A DNA stretch of 64,000 bases from Warburgia ugandensis (lineage: Eukaryota > Streptophyta > Magnoliopsida > Canellales > Canellaceae), in the NCBI GenBank assembly GCA_035236585.1, contig CP141139.1:37147217-37211216 (forward strand). The letters run 5' to 3'. Each line of letters opens with the position of its first letter. The first letter of the stretch is position 1. The notes under the pieces are model-generated. The model did no database searches and had not been told where the DNA came from. It was given only the letters and a program-made list of their open reading frames with translations. Of the stretch, positions 23,990 through 35,278 are shown one piece after another. Made by a program: the position numbers and the translations under genes.

Positions 23990-25300
23990 AAGGCATCTAC
24001 ACGACGACGTTAGCCTTCCCTGAGTGGTATTGTATGGTGAAATCAAAGTCCTTGAGATATTCCATCCATCTACGTTGCCTCATGTTCAAATCACTATGAG
24101 TAAAGATGTACTTAACTCTCTTATGATCAATGAATACCTAAAAATTTTTGCCATATAAATAATGTCTCCAGGACTTCAGTGCAAATACCATTGCTACTAA
24201 CTCGAGATCATGTGTCGGGTAATTCACCTCATGTGTCTTAAGCTGTCTCGACGCATAGGCAATTACCTTTCCATGCTACATCAACACTGCTCCTAATCCT
24301 TTACCCGAGGCATCACAATAAACTACATAACCGCCTACACTTAATGGTAATGTCAACACCGAGGAGGTAGTAAGCCTCCTCTTGAGCTCCTGAAAGCTCT
24401 CCTCATAGACATCAGTCTAAATGAACTAAGTGTCATTCCTAATTAGGGTAGTCAAAGGTAACACAATCTTTGAGAATCCCTCAATGAACTGACGATAATA
24501 TCCTGCCAAACTAAGAAAACTGCGTATCTCTATTACCGTTTTAGGCTCTCCCAATGTAGCATTGCCTCAACTTTGGTCAGGTCTACGGCCACTCCATCTT
24601 TAGATACCACGTGGCCCAAAAACTACACCTGATCTAAGAAAAAATCACATTTACTGAGCTTGGCATACAACTGATGTCGACGAAGTGTTTCCAATACCGT
24701 GTGAAGATGATCCCTATATGCCTCATGACTAGGCGAGTAAACTAAGATGTCATTGATAAAGACAATCATGAACTTATCCAAGTAAGCTCAAAAAACACGA
24801 TTCATTAGGTCCATGAACACTGCAGGTGCGTTGGTCAGTCCAAACGGCATCTTTAAAAACTCATAATGACCATGACAACTCCGAAAAGTGATCTTAGAGA
24901 TGTCCTCTTATCTAACCCTTAACTGATGATATCTGATCTCAGGTCTATCTTGGAGAATACTCATGCTAATTAGAGATGATCAAATAAATCATCTATGCAT
25001 AGCAAAGGGTATCGGTTCTTTACAGTGATGCTATTCAGCAACTGATAGTCAATGCATAGTCTCAGTGATCCATCCTTTTTTTTCACAAAAAGGACTGGTG
25101 CTTCCCATGGATATCGGCTCTCACTAATGAAGCACTTATCAAGTAACCCTTGCAACTGTACTTTGAGTTCTCTTAACTCTGCTAGAGCCATTCTATATGG
25201 TCCCTTAAAGATAGGTGATGTACCTGGCACCAGGTCAATAATAAAGCTAATCTCTCTACTTAGCGACAATCCTGGTAACTCCTTAGAAAAAACATCTGCA
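23990..25300 (-). pseudogene. Reverse transcriptase and RNase H of element E, broken
   Basis: Reverse transcriptase copies the element RNA into DNA and RNase H removes the RNA strand. The RT N-terminal part is open at 25269-24970 ([19 protein letters not shown] ... [20 protein letters not shown]). [19 protein letters not shown] follows near 24840-24790. The catalytic box, normally F-I-D-D, reads F-I-N-D (24760-24746), so the first catalytic Asp is Asn. A stop lies between NRVF and AYLDKF. RNase H shows YCDASGKGLGAVLM (about 24325-24280), a stop, then [20 protein letters not shown] and [20 protein letters not shown] (about 24085-24030). Several stops of the TGG/CAG-to-TAG type are present. The enzyme is inactive. 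Confidence 0.85.
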
Positions 25301-25329
25301 AACTCACGGACAACATCGATATCTTTAAT

Positions 25330-25760
25330 CTATGGCTGCCTTCTTTCCTCAATGGTCACATAAGTGAGAAACACTCTGCACCCTCGTGAATAAAACTGTG
25401 CTGCTTTAATAGCAAAGATGATACATGTACTTGCCATGCTTTTTCTACCATAGAACAATATGTTTGGTCGTCCAAGTATATAAAAAATGATCCGCTTCTT
25501 ATGATAGTCTACAATAGCCCAGTAGTTAGCTAACCAATCCATTCCTAATATAATATCGTAGTCAACCATGTCTAATAAAATGAAGTCTAAGTCCATCCTC
25601 ATGCCTGATATCTCCATAGGTATCTCCCGGAGATACTCAGTAGCCTTTACTGTCTCTCCCACGAATGTCATAATATCCAATCTAAGAGCTAATTTATGCA
25701 AGCACAAAAGAATGAGTAGACCTTGTGTCAAAGAGGGCCTTGGCATGTCAGTCTGAGACT
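25330..25760 (-). pseudogene. Aspartic protease of element E, active site mutated
   Basis: The protease cuts the Gag-Pol polyprotein. In the minus-strand frame ending near 25700 the sequence reads ALFDTRSTHSFV, where the catalytic triad D-T-G has become D-T-R (Gly to Arg). Two stops follow in that frame (LA*IS, S*IGY). The downstream part is open at 25680-25330 in another frame. It shows the second conserved stretch DFILLDMVDYDIILGMDWLA, followed by the linker to reverse transcriptase. Domain order and the 'DYDIILGMDWL' motif make the family certain; the enzyme is dead. Confidence 0.8.
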
Positions 25761-26963
25761 AGAAGAGTACCTTCAACAACCTGGTTTGGGCATGTGCCTG
25801 CCCTGATGTGATGGTAAACACTCGTCCCTTACTACGTGGCATGGTAGCTGTCTCTGCACCCATCTTAGCTTGCTTCTCTCTCTATCCCTTAGGACAGTCT
25901 TTAATGAAATGTCCCACTTCTCCACAATTAAAGCACCTGTATGGCTGTCTTTGGAAAGGTAGTTGGTGCTGTTGGGGCTGCCTCTAATGTGGTGGCCTGT
26001 CAAATCTATTACACCCTCACCCAAGGTGCTAACCCTTGCACCTGTCACATCTCTTCTTCTCTATTTCTTTCTTAAGCCTAGTCTGTGGCTGATAACCTAG
26101 TGTTCTATGTGCCTGCATAGCACTGAAAGGTCTCTTGCCCTTAGTGGGTGGTACGTACTCCCCCTAGTCCTAAGAGAATTCTTCTCCAACATGGAGGCCA
26201 TGTCAACTGCATCTCGCACAGTCGTGGGTCATGAAGTAATCACCCAATCTCTCAGCCAAGGTGTCAGTCCATCCACAAATCTATCCATTGCCTCCTTATT
26301 TGAGGTAAGCGCATCAAGAGTAAACCTCTTCAAGTACTGTTGAACTGTCATATCTCTCTACTCCAGGATGGCAAACTCTTTCTTCAGTGATTGCCATGCA
26401 TAAGGTGGGAAGTACTGAGTATCAAAAGCCTACTTAAAGGCCTCCCATGTTAGCATCTTTGTAGGGTCTGGTCGCATACGTGTAAAAGTATGCCACCAAA
26501 ATCTTGCCTCAGCCTTCAGTAGGTAGGCAGCTACCTAGACCTGATCCTTTGGTGCAATCTTCATCACGTCAATTGTCCTATCTACCTCAAATAACCATTG
26601 CTCAGCCTCCTTAGTATCACTGTCATCATAGAAGAGTGGCACCATCTTCTGAAATCGCTCTAATAGTTTATCCATCTTCTTATAGTCACTCATAGCATCA
26701 CCCTCAATAGTCTTAAGTGCTAGTGGTGCCTGCACCAGGTGAGTAGAATGAACAGACGAATCCACTAGTGCCAATGGAGGCAATGTCATAGGGTTAGGGT
26801 TCACAACCTGAACTGCAATCCTAATCTGATGCTGTATGAGAGGTATCAACCCTAGCATCACCCTATTCACCAACTTAGCTTCGTGATCCCCTTGATAAGA
26901 GGACTCAATAGGTGGGGCAACTGGCATAGTAGGGGTAGACCTTGTCCTTCTTTTAAGAACCAT
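25745..26963 (-). pseudogene. gag of element E, broken
   Basis: Gag forms the particle. The start Met at 26963 opens a 142-residue frame (MVLKRRTRSTPTMPV...). It ends with LFEVDRTIDVMKIAPKDQV, the beginning of the retrotransposon Gag core. After a stop the same frame continues (AAYLLKAEARFWWHTFTRM near 26520-26460, KEFAILE, RDMTVQQYLKRFTLDALTS), with four or more further stops. A zinc knuckle of the CX2CX4HX4C type, CFNCGEVGHFIKDC, lies at about 25938-25889 and is intact. It is followed by KGRVFTITSGQAQ, characteristic of Tekay-like elements just before the protease. The frame is mostly continuous, so damage is mainly by point mutation. Confidence 0.8.
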
Positions 26964-27085
26964 CTGTTAGAGATTCAAATATCACTAAGTGTAAGTTCCT
27001 CTTTCTTAGTTACTCTTTAAGTATAATTCATGGACTGTCGCCTACATATAAGTCGACCTTTGCAAGGATTATGATGGAATAGACT

Positions 27086-27099
27086 GGGCTCTGCTACCA
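27086..27099 (-). other. Primer-binding site of element E
   Basis: Read on the minus strand as TGGTAGCAGAGCCC, one base off the usual initiator-tRNA-Met site TGGTATCAGAGCC. It lies 4 bases inside the 5' LTR end (27104). Confidence 0.75.
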
Positions 27100-27103
27100 G
27101 AAC

Positions 27104-28929
27104 TATAACGCCTCAGGTATTTATAAAAAAAAAATTATTTTTATAATAATAATAATTATTATAGTTGGGATCCCAAAATCAAAAGATTTTATTAATTATT
27201 TTATTAGAACATTTACTGAAAAACCTCTAGGTATTATCTCCTTTTTCCAAAAACATCATGACCATGATTAAAAGATAAATACAAGTATGCAATAATAAAT
27301 TTAATATAATACTAATATCCAATCTAACGTCAACATCAACGACACCTTTATTTTTTAAAATAATAAATATCCAAAAAGAATAATAATGTGGTACAGGGTC
27401 TATCCATCATAATATTCCACCATACTTAAAGACATGTCCATAATATATATAAGGTCATAATTAAATCCATCTAACAAAGATATATAGTCCATAAATAGGT
27501 TCGAATTGTAGTCAATCTAATCACTCACATTGAACTATCTATCAACTAAATCAAAGTGGTCTCCACTGCTATCACTGTCCCTCCACGGCCTTGTCTTTCC
27601 TCCTGTCGTGCTCGATATTTGAGGCATTGCAAAACAAAGCAATGCCTCAGCAAGCTATTGCTTGGGTAGGTACATAGACATTTAATGTAATAATGAGGAA
27701 AACAAAATCGAATAACAATGTTGATATAATGTGTAGGTCAATTTTTCATGAAAATATAAGTATAATAAGTAATACCAGTATAGTTTTAAAACATTATATG
27801 TAATGAAACATGCATCTCATGGATTTAAAACATGATGATATCAGGGTTGTAAAACAGATATGATCCAATGTAAATGAGCATGCAATAACAACCAGGGCAC
27901 CCCAAGGTACGTAGGTCTCACGAGTGTTCCATATACTATATAACAGATCATGAATACTCATATCAATCCTCTGAGTATCATCACACTCAGGCATACAATA
28001 ACATCTCCATGCTTATCATGCAAGCATATAGAACAAGAGTATGGATCGTTATGCCGTAGTGGAAACCCCTTTAGGGTCTCAACCACCGCGGCTCTCCGTT
28101 GATACCATAATGGGAGACTTAATGTCTATCCCCATGGAAAGGCTCGAATTCGTAGTGTGGACTATCCATGTTACCAAACCCCTACCAAAAGCCATTTGCG
28201 GGCAGGTATCTATCACATCATAAATCACATCACAATTTCGGAGGGAGGGTGGCCAACTCTACTCCTCCTAAAATGACATCCACTAGGTGAGAGCACTTGT
28301 CATAAATCACAAACTACAAAAATTGCATATCCCAAAAAGCCAGGAGCACTCGTCGCTCACAATCCCCAAGGCACACCCCTCATCTCAGGGTTAGCCTCTC
28401 AAAGGACTAGCCACCAAGCCTCCACCATCAATATTATAAAAACTAACCAATCTCAGTGATGCAACGAGGAAAGATAATTACTAATCATACATAAGATACG
28501 CGATATCAATCTCATAAAATAATTGATCTCCAAAACCCATTCAATATACTATCGAAATCTAATATTGATCATAGCATAAAATATTAAATCTCACAAAATC
28601 TCAAAATAAATAAACGAATCACAATCAATCATGAATGCTATGATGATGCAAAGTTTTAGAAATTAAAACATAACACTAAATGTCATCACCTACCTCAATG
28701 AGAGATAACCCAAATCAAGCATGTAATCCTCTTAGCTCACACACTTTGATGTACCTATCAATATCACCGTACAATTTTGTGTTATTTATTTCATCTCAAT
28801 TGAATCTATGGCGATCCAACCGTTGGATCGTTCTCTAAGATCTCTATTTATGATTTGGTCCTAAATCCCAATGTTACTTGTTATCAATTAGTCCTATCTC
28901 ATGTTCATTTTCTCACTTTTATGTGTATC
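27104..28929 (-). repeat. 5' LTR of element E, inner part
   Basis: The LTR part next to the primer site, ending GAGGCGTTATA on the minus strand (the usual CA end has drifted to TA). Element D begins at 28930. Together with 37573-38847 it makes an LTR of about 3.1 kb. No coding sequence; the frames at 27794-27994 and 28041-28223 are chance. Confidence 0.75.
28925..28929. other. Target-site duplication of element D, left copy
   Basis: GTATC directly before the LTR start. The right copy at 37568-37572 is ATATC, one transition away. Five bases is the usual length for Ty3/gypsy elements. Confidence 0.7.
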
Positions 28930-29295
28930 TGTAATGCCCCGAGCAATTTACGCTATTTAACAAAAATAAATTGGACATTCTATAGGAAATGAACTGTGTT
29001 AAATGTTTTACATTATTTAAAATATTAAATAAAGAAATCTATAAGAAAACTTGGAACCATTAGATTCTACTCGAAAAATGGAATCCAATGCCTCAAAGAA
29101 TGCCAAAAACGGAGTTCGTATGAAGAAGTTATAGCCGTTTAAAGATTATGGGCAATTTGGTAAATTGTATTTAAAAGACGAAAAAGGATGAAAATCACAA
29201 GGGACCATTTTGATAACGGCACCCCCTGTCTTCTTCCTCTCGATTTCTCCAGAAACCCTAGTTTCCTGAGGTTTCTACCACTGGCATAGCAAGGC

Positions 29296-29303
29296 TATAA
29301 AAA
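29296..29303 (+). promoter_or_regulatory. TATA box in the 5' LTR of element D
   Basis: TATAAAAA in the context GGCTATAAAAAGCCCTATC. It is conserved in the 3' LTR (35639-35646), and a similar GGCTATAAAAGCC occurs in the LTR of element F. It is the likely element promoter, with transcription starting a few tens of bases downstream. Confidence 0.7.
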
Positions 29304-29741
29304 GCCCTATCTTCCCCCTCTTCAAAGCATGATTTTTTTGGCTATTTTGGGACTGGAGTTTCCAGCAAAAATTGAAAACTCGTCTCTCTAGCCTTCCCTG
29401 CACATTCCGGCTAGGCTCGAGTCAGGCTGGCCATTTCCCCTCTCTTCACCTTTCCCCCTTTTTCCTTTGGTCTCACCGGAGATCGATCTGGTCTCCCCCT
29501 TCTTTGAGTTTTCCAGCGACCAAGGGTTCAGGCAGTCGTTAAAGGAAACATAACTACCAGGTGGTAGGAGCGCCATCTCTGGCTGTCTAGGTAAGCTCTC
29601 ACCTCCCTCTTGCATTTTCTCCTATGTTTTCTCCTTTTTTCCGCCTAGATCCATGCCGAATTTGGTGGGTTCTGGCCGAAAATCTATGATTTTCTGGGGA
29701 AGGAAACCAGACGGGTGAAAAACCCGTCCACAGTAACACGT

Positions 29742-29848
29742 CCCAGGGATGCACGGGTGTCCCTGGGGTGTGGGCATCCCAGGGTGCACAAGTGTCCCTG
29801 GGGTGTGGGCCTCCCAAGGTGCACAAGCGTCCCAGGGGTGTGTGGGCG
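29742..29848 (+). repeat. 36-bp tandem repeat in the D LTR, 3 copies
   Basis: Units 29742-29777, 29778-29812 and 29813-29848 share CCCAGGGTGCACAAGTGTCC followed by CTGGGGTGTGGGC. The 3' LTR has only two units (36082-36117 and 36118-36153). Confidence 0.8.
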
Positions 29849-31813
29849 TGATGCGCAACCATGCCGAACTCCCTGGGGCGACTATCACATGCGTGTCGCG
29901 CACGGACAGATGCCCGACTCTACTGAGACACACAACTGACCCAGGAACTAGGACGTGCATGCAACCCCGCCTAAGATGCATCTGTGCGACGCTATCCTGG
30001 ACGTGCACACTAGCTCGCTATTCAAATGTGCGCACCGCACCATTTGAATAGACGCATGTGAGCTAATGTGGTTTAGGTACAACCAAGGCATGCACGCATC
30101 CTAGAACCTATGGCGCAGGGCCTTAATTGACATGTCTGGGTCATCCATTAAGGCGTGCACACATCTTGGAAACCATGATGCGTGGACCTAATGAGACTAG
30201 AAAGTTAGGATTAGAGGACAATTTACAAAGTTAACCATTGAATAGTATATCCACATCATAGGATCTAGCCTGACAAATGAATTAGGCAAGGACCCATGGA
30301 CCCTAAAAGGAAAATATAGTGATCTAATTTCTAAATAGATCGAAATTGATAAGGACTCCTTGTATCCATTCATATTCAGAAGTTTATAAATGAGACCCAG
30401 GGTTGGGTTGAATGATGAAGGACGCGACTCGGTGCTCTATCCCTTCAAGACTTTTAAAAAGAACCCATGATGTTTTGATGTAGGTGCTCTATCGCAACTA
30501 GACTTTTAAAAAGAGCCCATGATTGTTTTGAGAATGCATGTTTTAAGTATAAGTTATATGACTTGTTTAGCATGACTTAATTTTATAAATGAATTCAGCA
30601 TACATATGATAAATACATTATGCATAGACATGTTTTGCAAACTATTGCATAAATTGCATGATTTGTGGTTATTGAGTTTTGAAAAATTGCATGTCCTTGA
30701 GGGTTACCAAAAGACGCTAGAGTGCCCAAAAGACGTTGGGTAGGCAGTTGTGAGGGCCAGGCAGTTGTGAGAACCTAAAGAGGACAGGTTTTGAAAAAGA
30801 GGTTTTTTCTTAATTGATCATATATGATTTGGGCTAGTAAGCTTGTGGGAGCTATGTCGAGAGGTCTAGGGTGGCCTCCCAGCCTCTACCACTATTAGGT
30901 GGAAAGGGTAACACGCCAAAAAAAAAAAGGCATGTCCCTACATCGACTGCATGTGGTACAGGGGGCTACCATTGGTGTCACGGCACTGGGTCGAGGTGTC
31001 ATATGCCCTGTGGAGGCTATGACCGAGTGTCCCTAGGTACCCGGGGACCACATGGCGAGGAGGTCATAGGCATAGTGGGCCCTATGTTTTGAGGATTTAT
31101 TTGCATTGCATATGACATGACATGAGGTTGGTTGACCATATCATATATCCATGAGTTGGATTCAATTAAGCACCTTATGCATACCATTATGTTTATGATA
31201 TCTATGATACTTTGGACTTGGATTATGCGATTCTTTAAGTTGTCAGTATTCCAATCCGACATTGGTTTTTAATATCGATATTGAACATGAGTGTTCAAAC
31301 ATGCACAGGTTTTAAAGAGCATATGATTTTAAACATAGCATGCATTGTAAAACTAGTAGTGATAGACTCCTACTGAGTATAGAATATACTCACCCAATCC
31401 TTAACATTTTTCAGACACAATTAAGCACTTAAGGACAGGATATGCCCGTGATAGAAGACACCCAAATATATCATTTTTCAGGACAGTTCCACTCACGCGT
31501 AGAAAACGCCTAAGGAAATGTTAGTGCTACGAGCAAGTAAATAAAAAAGAGGCAATTATACATGTAAGTAAACACTCTACCCTTTGGACATGTATTTGTA
31601 TTTATTTACAATTGGGCTGTGAGCTGTGACTGAATCTACTTTGGTTGTTGTGAAAACAAATGACACTCGGGGTTTTCAAAATGAGTTTAAATGAAAAGAT
31701 TTTCCACTGCATTTCATGGTTTTTATAAAATGGTTTTCAAATAGGGATGCATCTTGCCTTAGGAAGTAGATATTGTATTTAAAAATGCATGGGAAAACCT
31801 GGGTCGTTACAGT

Positions 31814-31828
31814 TGGTATCAGAGCCTA
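31814..31828 (+). other. Primer-binding site of element D
   Basis: TGGTATCAGAGCCTA, a match to the standard initiator-tRNA-Met primer site over its first 13 bases, two bases after the LTR end. Confidence 0.85.
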
Positions 31829-34800
31829 GGTTTTTTCCTTTCACAACTAGTCCAGCATGTCCAAGGGTCATAGACAATCAAGAAAATTAAGAAGTAGTAG
31901 AAATAGAAATAGTAGAGATGATTAGCATATTAATGCTCAAGGCATTTCACCATAAACAAATAGGTGAAAAAGGAGATGGGTCTAGCAAATACTTAGATAT
32001 TGGATGGCTTAAATATTATTAATAAGCATTGTTGTGCAATAGTGCAAATAGGGAAACTCATATATAAATTAGATTATGATGAGAATGATGAATGAAGATG
32101 CTAGTGAACTTATTAGTAGATAGTTCTGACCTGTAATAGATCAATCTCACCAAAGATGAGAACATCGAAGAACCTAGATGGCTATCTTACCCATCTAAAG
32201 AATATCAGAATATGAATATGATAGGGGATGTAAAAGACAGACTTTGAGAAGATTTTGATGATAATTTAATAGGGATGAGCATACAAGATGATACTAGGAG
32301 ATAACTGTGACTCGTCCTAGATCACAAAGGTATGGATCCTGAAAGACTTAGGTCAAATTTGGATACCTTCAATGGAATCTCATGAAGAGTGAAGTGATAT
32401 CGAATAATAACTACCTGAGTATTATGGAGCAAATCAGAAGATGTATACAAGTGACATATTATGTGATTAAGAGAAACATAACATGAATATGATAGGGAAA
32501 TGAATTCGACCAAGTTATCAAAAGATTTTGATGATAATACTAAGGATGATAATAGATTGATCCTAACATGAACTTGTAAGAAAAGTGTAGCATGATCAAA
32601 ACGTCAATGCCATTATTAAGATATTGTATGAATTTTATTGAGGCTATAGGCAATTGAGGATTTCAATGATCTTAAGACAGTTTAGAATTTCTTAGAAGCA
32701 TTTAGTTTATCATATCTGTTAAGTAAAGGAGTAGATGCAGTATCGATTATATGCAACAAAGCACATGAAGACATTAATCTAAGGAGACAAAAATGAGGAT
32801 TTTGAAGAAAAGAAAGAAAACGATAGAGGTGTAACTACCAGTATTCAATGAATATTGAATATTCAAAATGAGAAGATCATGACTTTATGAAGATACATAC
32901 AAATCTTTCATCTTGAATCGAGTGGGAAGATAAACCAATCAACTTCAAAGGAATGATGATAGATGAGTTGGTGATCTTATTGTAAAAGAGTATAAAAGAG
33001 AGAGCATATGGGGTTTAAGACTTGGAGTAGAGTATCGAATTTTAGGAGATTATGTGACAAGAAATTACGAAGAGGAATGGTGACCAACTAGAAATTAAAT
33101 TCTACAAATGGTTTGACATCAATTATTACAATTAGATTCTTATCGGATCCATTAGCTTATGAGGAACACCAATGGATATAATCCTTAAAAGGGAAAATTT
33201 GGTGATATCCTACCTTGCCACTACATGAGTACATAAAGTTCTATTGAAAAAGAAAACAAGACAGGACAGTGACTAGTCCATTTGTTTTTCCGCAACTCGA
33301 GTGTGATCAAGGATCAATATGATGTCTTAGAGGAAGAGTGGAAGAACAAGTACTTTAAGGCCATCAATTAGTCATTTCCTTTGGTGTATTGTTGACTAAA
33401 TAAAGGTATCCCACCCTATTTAATCAAATATGTTAGTAGTCGAAGTTATATACTTAGAGGGATATTATAAGTATTTAGACATGAGTTTTACCTAAAAGAA
33501 GTTACTTGTTAGACTAAGTCATTTGAGGGTGTGAGGTCAGTTGATTAGGCCACATCATGAAGGAGCTACGAGTACAATGAATACAGTAACAACTGAGACA
33601 GAAGCAAAAATAAGGAGCAAACTCCGCCAATGAGACAGATTTTTCCAAACCTGAATAGATACCATGACAAACCAAAGAAATCACTGTGGGTCTGAAAGAT
33701 GCTGTTGAATTGGATTGAAAAGAAAGGCAGATAAGCACTGATAGCTTTAGAGAGACCGTTGAGCTTATAACCTATGCATCTGGATAGAGACCAATAGGTA
33801 ATCGAATAAATTCTCTTTCTATATGTCTACAAAAATGTTCCATGCTTACCTAAGTGTTTTTCAAATTTGATGATTTAACAGCTTCAGCATAACTTGATGT
33901 AGTAGCTATTGAAGGAGAACTGCTATTATAAGCTAAAGTATGAGGAGGCACTTGAAAGATAAAATTTGAGGAATTGAGAAACCCACTACTTATGATGATG
34001 ATACACCCTCATAATTAAGACTGAATGGCTGATGATAAAGCATTAATAAAAGATTGAACAAAATATTGATATAGGGAATGGAAGGAGAAAAGTTGAGGTG
34101 GCGAGCACATTATAAGATGAAGATTTGATGTTATGTTGCCTTTAGACAAATAGTTAGTTGTTATGTGCATATACTAAGTACAAAAAATCAATTGAAGGAA
34201 TTTCCCAAGGACTAACCCTACTGGATTGAGTATAGAACGTTTGGACTGAAAAATTACAAAGAAAACCATCAAGCAAAGAAAGGACAAAAAGGATAATGAC
34301 AAAGGAGTCAACCATGTAAGGGTACTCGGTTATGAATAAGAGACTTTTTGCATAAATGGGAACATTGTTGGAAATCCTAATGACAAATTGATGTGAATAG
34401 TGAGATAGGCCTCTAGACGAGAACATTTGACCCATGATGATGAATTAACCATAAAACGTTTGACATGAGTTTGCATAAACTCTTTAGGGAGAAAAGCATT
34501 TGATGGCTTCAACATCTATGAAACTTGATGTATAGTTTAGATACCCTAATTGTAATATGAGATAGTATTAGTGATGAAGGATGCTACTTGAATTATTTTG
34601 AATATAATATACGTTGAGGACCCAAGTTATAGTAGAAAAGCAACAAACAGTTGAAATTCGAAGTTAATCGAGGGTTTGGCTATAGGGCACATGATACCAT
34701 ATTAGCTATTGAAGTATCTTGGGACAAATATAAAAACATAAGAAGCAAAGTTAGACACAATAGAAAGAATGTAATTTTTTTTTGTTTTTGTTGGACTCTT

Positions 34801-35264
34801 ACTAATGACATGCAACCAACCATTAAAAAGAGATATGGCTGATGAAGAGATAACTAGATGGAAGACAAGAGGAAAAAGGGATTATCCTATGCTATTCAAA
34901 ATGAAATAAGAGGAATAAGAGCATATGATCTCAAAGAAGTATGAAGTAATTTATATACGGGTAGGAGAGTATGGTCATCTAAGGAGACTATCCTATACAT
35001 GATCAGAGGAATATGAGCATCTAAGGATGGATAATACAGGTAGAAACCAGTAATGAAAAACTGGCACGTATAGGAGTATGCATCAGAGTATGCAGCGAAA
35101 GCGGCCCTTATAGGTAAGGCCTTGTAGAAGGAACAATAAAAATGATAAATTGAGATTGAGCCTAGATTTGATTCCTAAGGGAGAATGCATTCACCAAGAA
35201 GTTATCTAAGAGAATAAATACCTTGAAGATGATAATTTATGGAATTTCAAGGACAAAATTCTTT
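31829..35264 (+). other. Non-coding interior of element D
   Basis: About 3.4 kb, rich in A and G on the plus strand, with stops in all frames. I looked for Gag zinc knuckle, protease, reverse-transcriptase, RNase H and integrase signatures on both strands and saw none. Two related segments (32211-32275 and 32481-32545) share ATGAATATGATAGGG and AGATTTTGATGATAAT. Short frames at 32322-32513, 33514-33738, 34154-34515 and 34651-34842 have no recognisable domain. Confidence 0.7.
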
Positions 35265-35265
35265 T

Positions 35266-35278
35266 AAGGGGGTAAAAA
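35266..35278 (+). other. Polypurine tract of element D
   Basis: AAGGGGG followed by TAAAAA, directly before the 3' LTR start TGTAATGCCCC. The six-base spacer is unusual, but the tract matches AAGGGGG in element F. Confidence 0.7.

Larger units (their letters stand above)
28930..31811 (+). repeat. 5' LTR of element D, 2882 bp
   Basis: It begins TGTAATGCCCCGAGCAAT and ends GGGTCGTTACA, just before the primer site. It carries a TATA box (29296), a 36-bp tandem repeat in three copies (29742-29848), an 11-base perfect inverted repeat (30018-30051) and about 570 bases (30007-30577) missing from the 3' LTR. Frames in the GC-rich part (29599-30051) run on both strands and are not genes. Confidence 0.9.

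Noticed and set aside
25052-26343. Plus-strand frames in the 25-26.3 kb region
   Set aside because: Antisense to the gag, protease and reverse transcriptase of element E.
29599-30051. Overlapping frames of 87-128 codons on both strands
   Set aside because: They fall in the GC-rich minisatellite of the D LTR, and matching frames recur in the other LTR; composition explains them.
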